Of a stretch of 31,637 bases of DNA, positions 25,114 through 31,637 are shown one piece after another (the first letter of the stretch is position 1; each line of letters begins with the position of its first letter). The translations under genes were made by a program, and so were the position numbers. The stretch is from Gryganskiella cystojenkinii (taxonomy: Eukaryota; Mortierellomycota; Mortierellomycetes; Mortierellales; Mortierellaceae). The notes under the pieces are model-generated. The model worked only from the letters and a program-made list of their open reading frames with translations. It ran no database searches and was not told the origin of the DNA. The stretch is from the NCBI GenBank assembly GCA_015852425.1, contig JAAAIG010000422.1, positions 1 to 31,637 on the forward strand, in the 5' to 3' direction.

Positions 25114-25730
25114 CGGGGAGATTTCTGAACGGAGGTACGCTCCAAACACATCAATCTTTCATTTTTTAATTTTTATTATTGTTGCTACTCTATTTTCTGA
25201 ATACGCACGCGAAAGAATTTTCAGGCTATCAAGGATCTCATCTCGAATACACTCTGGTGAGTCAGTATTACCCTAGTGAAAGGGTGTTGTTCGCCAGGAA
25301 TAAACTATTCCTTGCGGAAACACCTTGGAAGAAAAACTCGGCGAACGCGATAGGCATATCATTTTGCCTATGCTTGTGGCGAGATCCCTGAGACCACGCC
25401 AAGAACTGTCTCTCAAACAACATGCTGCGGACAAGACTAAAAGGCGTCCTATTACTCGGATGAATGAACGAACAGAGGTGGAGAAGGAGCTAGGCGGCGT
25501 GACTGTGTTGCATGACCGATCGAACAATAATGAACCAATTTGTGAAGAAGTGATGAAAAGATCTCCACTACACAACACATACTTCTTGTGGCGCGGACGA
25601 ATTTACCTGCTACTCCAATCTGGGACCTACATTACTGTTACTCATTCAATAAGAATTTTTATATGACAAAAATATTAATCTACAAATGGGAGGGGGGATG
25701 ATCTATCTGTTCACTTACGCTGTTCACGCT

Positions 25731-27747
25731 CTACCTCTTAACTGGTGTTGTACAACAGCTACCGACATCACAGGTCTGATCACCATCGAGACAGAGCATC
25801 GCACAGTTTGCATCGTCCAAAGCGGCTTGTTCCTCATCCATTGTAACAATTAGTCCACCAGCGTTATTCCCGGCTGCACTGTCTACAAGAACAACCTGGG
25901 GGAACGAGGTAGATCCACCGGCAGCCTCGTGCAGGTACTCGTTACTCTGCGCACCTCCGACCGATGTACCGCGACTACTCAAATCCGGATGAGATCCTAG
26001 CAACGCCTTGCCGTCTTCATCCGACAAGCCCCTCCTCATCCGAAGTCCATTACTTGATATGGGTGAGGTGAAGTAAGGATGCATCCCTGGGAACTCTGGT
26101 TGTATCGTGGTCGAGTGAACGCCAGCCCGGTGCATGATCGTCTTGACCGCCTTCGAGACTCGCTCAAAGGTCTCCTGGTTTGTGACCTTGACATGCAATG
26201 ATGCGACCATCTTGATGTTGGTCAACTGCCAGATGTGAAGATCATGAATCGACAGCACATCTGGAATAGCTTTGATCTCTTTGCGGATCTCTTCAATCTC
26301 GACACCGACGGGAACACCTTGCATAAGGATAAAGGAGGCCGAGCGAACCAAAGGAAGAGCAGAGTGGACGATGATGGCCGAGATGAGGATAGAGACGATC
26401 GGATCCATGTAAACCCTCCAAGAGAGATCCGTCTTCCAAATAAACAAGGCCGTAAAGATGACACCGACAGAACCAAGAGCATCGCCGAGGACGTGCAAGA
26501 AGATGCCTCGCATGTTGAGATCCTCGCCCGAGGGCTTCTTGCTGTTGTTACCCTTCTTGTCGTCATGGTCGTGCCCGTGCTCGTGCCCGTGGTCTCCATG
26601 GTCATGGCTGTGGTCGTGTTCGTGATCGTGGTTGGGGTTGTGCGCGTGTTCATTTCTAGAATCCATCGAGACCATAGTGGCGTCGGGACGATTTTCGCCC
26701 CTGGACCGACGCTGTTCAAGCTCAGCTGCCTCCTCTTCTTCTTTCTCGTGTCGTTCTTCGTTCTCAATCTGTTGCTGAACCTCCAAGGCAGCCTGTTGCA
26801 GGTTTTGAAGGTTGACTTCTTTGAGGGGGGAAATCCGTTCGAGGGAGGAGGTGTGTCGAAGGCTGGTCAACCTTGGTCGTGCCTCCTGGCGTGGCGAGTT
26901 GGACGTGATCGTGGTCATGGACGAGGATTGCTTGGTGGTCGAGGACTCCTTGGCTGACTTTCCTGAGATTTGTTTGGGCGAGTCGTGAACGTGACCGGCA
27001 TGGCTGTGGCTGTGTCCGCCACCGCCATGAGAGTGACCGTGTCCTGCATGATCATGGAAGAGAGCCAACCCAAGAAGGTTGCAACCGAGACCGATACCAC
27101 CGACGATGAGCACCAGTTTGGGGTTCTCGATGTCTATAAAAGGAAATGGCGGTTTGTGTAAGCTTAACAACATTCTGAAAAGGGTCTTGATGTCTCATCT
27201 GGTACAAAGTGGAGAATTTTTTGTTTTTCCAAAAACCAGAAAAAGACATTGCTGCTTACCCTGGGGACTAAAGAAACGCTCGATTGCATCAAGGAGGATC
27301 GAGAAACAAAGAGCGAGTAGAAAGACACCGTTGTATAGCGCTCCGAGCAACTCTGCCCTTTGCCATCCATAGGAAAGAGTTGGTTGCCATTCAGTCTTGG
27401 CTGCGAGCTGTAGTAATTGAAAAAATGACAAATATATTTGTATGCAGGTAATGTCAGTAACATCATTGGCGAGGGTACGAGAGAAACGCTCGAGGAGGTG
27501 GGCGTGGCAACAGTACAAAAGAAGGGGAGGCGAGAGAGAGAGAGTGCGAGGAATAGATGAAGATTGACGTTACCCTGATGGCATAAAGGGCGATAATCTG
27601 AGAGAGGACATCGGACAACATATGGAATGCATCCGCAATCAGAGCCAAGGATGACGTCTTGTAGCCGACAATGATTTCGGCAAGGAACATGACGATGTTG
27701 AGTCCCAGGAGCAAGATAATGCGCCCCGATCGGGAGAGTAGTGGCAT
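25731..27747 (-). CDS. Zinc transporter of the cation diffusion facilitator family (Zrc1/Cot1 type)
   Basis: Three exons: 27747-27574, 27407-27260 and 27133-25731, with introns of 166 and 126 nt (phases 0 and 1), giving 574 residues. The metal-site motifs of zinc CDF proteins are intact: HMLSD in helix 2 (His42, Asp46) and HVLGD in helix 5 (His321, Asp325). SYGWQRAELLGALYNGVFLL is the typical TM3 region. The cytoplasmic loop between helices 4 and 5 is very long (about 185 residues) and carries two His-rich blocks at about 134-157 and 270-298, separated by a charged coiled-coil-like stretch. The C-terminal CDF domain (LSIHDLHIWQLTNIKMVASLHV split around conserved His/Asp) follows. These proteins move Zn2+ from cytosol to vacuole or ER in exchange for protons and give zinc tolerance. 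An unusual Cys-rich tail (five Cys in the last 25 residues) ends the protein. Confidence 0.94.
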
Positions 27748-28858
27748 AGTTTGTCAACGTGTTTGCTGGAAATGAGAAGTGTATGCTATGTGTATGTACG
27801 TTGGCGACAATTGGAGGTGATATTGGGGCGAGTGCCGGGTGTGGAATTAAATCCTGAGGTTCAACAAGTCTAAAGGTGTGGGTATCAACGACTCAGGATG
27901 TGGGTATTGATAGAGAGTAAGGTTTGAGAAACTGAATGAACAAAAAAGTAAATGCAATGGAATGGAGGATGAGGTTTTTGCAAAAATAGGAATGGACCGA
28001 CGCAATAGCTGGAGGGCTGAGACTAATGAGTTTTGGAGAGACGCCAGGAGAGAGAAGCGGACGGAGGGGGGCGGGGGGAAGAAAGAAGACAAGAGGAGTC
28101 AAGGAGAGGAGGAGGGATAAGGAAAGAGTAAGGAAGGGGGGAACGTTGTCGTTTTATACCTGCTCTGTCTCGGTCTTATATTTCTGGTAGTCTATTTCTA
28201 TTCAATGAATGAGAAAACCCTGGGAATGGCTGTGGTCTTGGTTACACCCTGCTTCTCTGTTTGTTGTTTGTACACAAAACACCTCAGAAAAGAACGTCAA
28301 AAATGTCAAAAATTCAATCGCCTCTTGAAAGAAATACCGCAAACAAAAGGCAAGCCGAAAAACTATTGCAAGGCAGAAAGGAAAAAGCGTGGGCGTCTAG
28401 CGCGGGTAGGGGTGGGAAAGGGGGAGAGACTGTAATCTCCCGGGACGGAACAGCATTACATCCTTCCTTTGAGGAAATTGAAAAAGGGAGGGTTAGGGCT
28501 CAACAAAAAAAACGAGCAAAAACAAAATGAGCGAATTACCTGTCAGTTTGAAGGCAATATCGAAAGTCAGCTGTCAAATCGGAGATTGAACAAATGCCGC
28601 ATATTGCTGCTTTTTTTGACAGGCGGTAATAACGATGGAAAAAATCATGACACTTTCTTGCCTTTATGGCATCCGCTTTTGGACACAATCTGTGTCCTCT
28701 TTTTACTCCATCGATCATTACCATTCATGGACCAACACCCTCGCATACACAATTAAAATACCATGAACAATAAGATTTTTTCCCTAGGATTCGTGCATTA
28801 TTATAAAAGTTATGAGAAAAAAATATGATCAAACGATAGTACCCTTGATGGTCCTAAT
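27748..28858. other. Intergenic region: zinc transporter promoter and permease 3' flank
   Basis: The plus strand is purine-rich from about 28040 to 28140, giving a CT-rich stretch upstream of the zinc transporter on its sense strand. No metal-response element I know could be recognised. Open frames here are short and unconserved. Confidence 0.5.
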
Positions 28859-31135
28859 TTAGATGGTCGTAAAACCCTCAGCCTGTCCCTCGATCTCATC
28901 AATCTCGGCCTTCTTTTCAGGCTCACCCGTCTCTTCCTCCATTTCAGAGCTCACGATACGGGTACCACCGGGCTTGAACCAGTGACGACCCCAGATCGCG
29001 AAGTAGAGGACACACAGTCCAATGACGAGCACAAACGGAACCAGAGCATAGTTCATGTTGGCAACCGTCACAGGAGCCGCGACGGGGCACAAGAACAGGA
29101 CCGAGGTCACACAAATCCAGATCGAGGCAACGATACCCATGGGGATCGAGAACCGCCCCAAGTTAAAGGGACCAGGCTGGAACGAGTCACGGGCGAGAAT
29201 GATACGGCACAAGATGGGGATAAGGTACGAGATCGAAGACGCGATCGTGTTCACCGAGACGATGGCGGTATAAGCCTCCAATGACCAGATGTAGGGCAGT
29301 CCGAGGATAAAACAGAACGCAATGTTGAACCAGACCGCGGCCACGGGTGACTTTTCCGCGCTCAGCTGATGCAATTGCTTCGACAGGGGCAACGCACCAT
29401 CACGTGCAAAGGCGTAAACCATGCGGGAACTGGCCAACGTCAAAGCGGATCCGCAGAAAAACTGAGCACCCAAGATGATAACGATCAAGAAGATGGCCCA
29501 GCTCTTACCAGCAGAATCCAAAAAGATTTGCGACAACGAGATACCGATCGCGGGTTCCACAATCTGAGATTGGAAATCTGTGATGCAGAAGGTGATACCG
29601 ACCAAGAAGACCCAGCCGACGACAGAGGCGACCATGATGGCGCGAATGATACCCCAGGGTCCACCTTGTTGAGCGTTACGGGTCTCCTCCGACATGTGTG
29701 CGGCGGAATCGTAACCAGAAAGGGTATATTGGGACTGGAGCAAACCGAGCATAAAGACGTAGAATCCAGAGTTCCAGCCTGTGTTGTTTTCCCAATGAGT
29801 AAAGACGAATGAGGCTGACTGCTTGACAGGCGTGGTAACAACGACAACAATAACAATGATGAGAGTTCCAATCACGTGCCACCAGACTGTTGTTTTGTTG
29901 CAAGAACATGGGTTAGTTCTCATGCATGCAAGGGACAATTTTTCGTCAGGAATGCAACCCGATAACGCCTCAAAAAAATTGTCAACATGAGCAATAAAAA
30001 CATAAACACGTTACCAGACATGATATTGAAGACACCGTTCAGACGAACCGCCAAGGAGTTGACGACACCATGCAAGAAGATAATTCCGACGTAGATACCA
30101 AAGATCTGAGCCGTGCTCAAAGTCACATCTGCGGTCAAGCTGATCAACGAGGCCAAGAACTGAGCCATGGCCAGATCCGTACTCGCGATCGCAACACAGA
30201 GTCCCAACCAATTAGTATAACCCACCACCCAAGATGCCAACGGAACCCATTTGGGTGAACCGAGTTGGACACCGTTCACGACCCTGCCCTCCAGAATCTT
30301 GATCGTCCAAAAGTATAATCCTCCTGTCGTAGGGTAAGCGGAACAGATCTCTGCCAGGGACAAACCGATCGTCAAGGTGAACAAACTGACCACTAGCCAT
30401 CCTGTGAAAAGAGGTGGAGGGGAGATATCAAAAGAGGAACAAAGTCAGTAAGGCAACAAAAAAACATATATAAAACAGAAAAGAAGGGATGAACCTGTTC
30501 TCTGCAGCAGTAAAACGGATTTGATATGCCAAAAAGAGTACAACAAGAAAAGATTCATGCGCAAGGTAATTTACCCCAGATGACGGTGACTGGTCCACCG
30601 GATTGCAGGGCGTTTCCGTAAAGCGGTGTTAATCCAGAGAGAATGGACAAGCACGAGAAGGTGATGCCAAAATTACCAAACGCTGACAAAGAGCGATCTA
30701 ATGTCTGTTATGCGGCATTCAAGTCGACCCAAAACAACAATAGCAACAACACGAAGTCATGAAAAGTTAGAGAACAGGTGAGAGTTTGAAAGTTCGGATT
30801 CGAACACACACACACACACACACACACACTATGAGTGTGCATGTGTGGTCCCTTAAGAGACGATCGTCGTCGTTGTGGGATGCTGGATCTGGCGAGTGGA
30901 AGCGGAGGTGGCAGGATAGTCGCATTCGTGGTCCCTACTCCGGCTGTCGAACCGAGTCATCAGGTGCAGCGAGTGGATCGAAAGCAAAGGAGTAGAGCTG
31001 AAAAAACACAAGTCCGGAGGTCGTCACTCGTACCTGCTTGTAACCGAGCTTGGCCAAAATGGCGGTATCTTGATCGTACAAGGATCCAGACTCCTCAGAA
31101 CCTGTCGCTCTGCAATCCTCGAATGTCTTTTCCAT
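28859..31135 (-). CDS. Amino acid / GABA-type permease (APC superfamily)
   Basis: Four exons: 31135-31034, 30704-30575, 30401-30015 and 29886-28859, with introns of 329, 173 and 128 nt, giving 548 residues. Joins are supported by family sequence: KLGYKQ-TLDRSLSAFGNFG, VIW-G-WLVVSLFTL and NIMS-VWWHVIG. The protein has about 12 membrane segments. Characteristic blocks are LAEICSAYPTTGGLYFW in helix 2-3, YTLSGYDSAAHMSEETRNA in helix 6 (the hallmark of the amino acid/choline transporter group that includes GABA permease Uga4 and choline carrier Hnm1) and SSRMVYAFARDGALP. It should import an amino acid, GABA or choline with protons; the sequence does not decide which. The C-terminus is acidic and Glu-rich, possibly a target for endocytic regulation. 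It is the last of three minus-strand transporter genes, but there is over 1 kb between each pair. Confidence 0.92.
30804..30829 (+). repeat. (AC)13 microsatellite in permease intron 1
   Basis: Thirteen AC units lie within the 329-nt first intron of the permease, which is 2-3 times longer than most other introns here. Confidence 0.95.
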
Positions 31136-31637
31136 GTATCACTTTTTGGTATCGATTGAGAGTGGAGGTATGAGACCTAGGTTTAGGGTGTAATTAGGAG
31201 AGGAGCGATGGAGTGTGAGGAGGGAGGGGATGGCAGAAGGGTCGTGGTGGGGACGGTTGGGAGCTTTGGGTAAAGAGAAAAAGAAAGCAGTAAAAAAAAA
31301 AAAGAAGACAGAAAAGAAAAAAATATCGAGGGAAGTGGAAAGAAACCTTGTTTCCAGCAGACAACTCTGTTGTCCCTGCAACAATCGAAATTCTGCGCTC
31401 GACCAATACTCTTCGGACCATTCACAAGGGCCGGGCCAAAGCGAAGCATACGATCAAAATTGGATTTCTGCCAACCAAAAAATACGAAAAGTAGCAGTCT
31501 GGTCCCCGCCAATATCTTTATTTTTTATATTTGTGTCTTTCCTTACCAGCAGGTGTTGAAGTATAGTTCGAACCTAGAAAGTGATTCTTGTGAGCATCCA
31601 AACAGCGTGTCCGAGTCCGATAACAAAAAAAAAAAAA
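31136..31637. other. Upstream region of the permease to the window end
   Basis: It is purine-rich on the plus strand (about 31190-31345), giving a CT-rich sense leader. The window ends in a 13-A run, so nothing can be said about a gene beyond. No further coding sequence was recognised. Confidence 0.45.

Larger units (their letters stand above)
24378..25730. other. Intergenic region: siderophore transporter promoter and zinc transporter 3' flank
   Basis: Next to the transporter start the plus strand is a GA-rich tract including an uninterrupted GA run (24437-24453). Two GATA-type sites and a nested dyad at 25084-25113 are listed separately. A 113-codon plus-strand frame at 25325-25666 has no recognised features and begins with a non-ATG codon in part of its extent. 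Confidence 0.5.

Noticed and set aside
25325..25666. 113-codon plus-strand frame between the iron and zinc transporter genes
   Set aside because: No recognised motif, no promoter signals and no sign of conserved blocks. It may be chance.
26235..26957. 240-codon plus-strand frame rich in Val (VVVFVIVVGVV-type sequence)
   Set aside because: It is the antisense reading of the His/Asp-rich loop of the zinc transporter; GTG/GTC codons are the complement of CAC/GAC. The sense gene is well supported.
30804..30829. AC repeat as a possible regulatory or CRISPR-like array
   Set aside because: It is a plain dinucleotide microsatellite inside an intron.
31625..31637. Terminal poly-A run as a possible retroelement tail
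   Set aside because: No retroelement coding sequence or target duplication is visible, and the window ends inside the run.

Overview
The window looks like nuclear DNA of an early-diverging fungus in the Mucoromycota, most probably Mortierellomycota. The reasons are a CotH-family surface protein, spliceosomal introns in every conserved gene (most 82-173 nt, GT...AG, some with GTAAGT or GTATGT donors), pyrimidine-rich sense-strand leaders, and a decayed gene resembling the P-loop NTPase/Crinkler-like families that are abundant in Mortierella and Rhizophagus. The taxon is an inference from content; no rRNA or tRNA gene was found to confirm it.

Layout. At 1-606 (+) is the 3' end of an unknown Q-rich protein. 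It faces a CotH-family, probably GPI-anchored protein (961-2946, -, 3 exons). Next come a membrane-tethered class 3 lipase (4479-7435, -, 3 exons) and an unrecognised basic, Ser/Thr-rich protein (8659-9642, -). A Kin4-type protein kinase with a C-terminal KA1-like region follows (12185-17800, +, 8 exons); its first intron is about 1.5 kb. From 18.08 to 19.86 kb there is a gene graveyard: a 5'-truncated aspartate aminotransferase pseudogene (-) and a decayed NTPase/Crinkler-like relic (+). From 19.94 to 20.36 kb the DNA is unusually rich in dyads and contains an 87-bp MITE-like element. This stretch lies just upstream of a TATA-containing promoter and a small secreted six-cysteine protein (20772-21176, +, two introns in its 5' leader).

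The right-hand 9 kb carries three membrane transporters on the minus strand: a siderophore-iron transporter of the MFS (22245-24377, 5 exons), a Zrc1/Cot1-type zinc-exporting CDF protein (25731-27747, 3 exons) and an APC-superfamily amino-acid/GABA-type permease (28859-31135, 4 exons). The siderophore transporter has a perfect ATCTGATAA and a near-copy ATCTGATAT 240-290 bp upstream of its start, the type of site bound by fungal iron-responsive GATA repressors.

Exon boundaries were worked out by hand from splice consensus, reading-frame phase and family conservation; each model closes to a whole number of codons. No cluster with one shared pathway is evident. The siderophore and zinc transporters suggest a metal-homeostasis neighbourhood, but co-regulation is not shown. 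The most unusual material is the 18-21.2 kb stretch.
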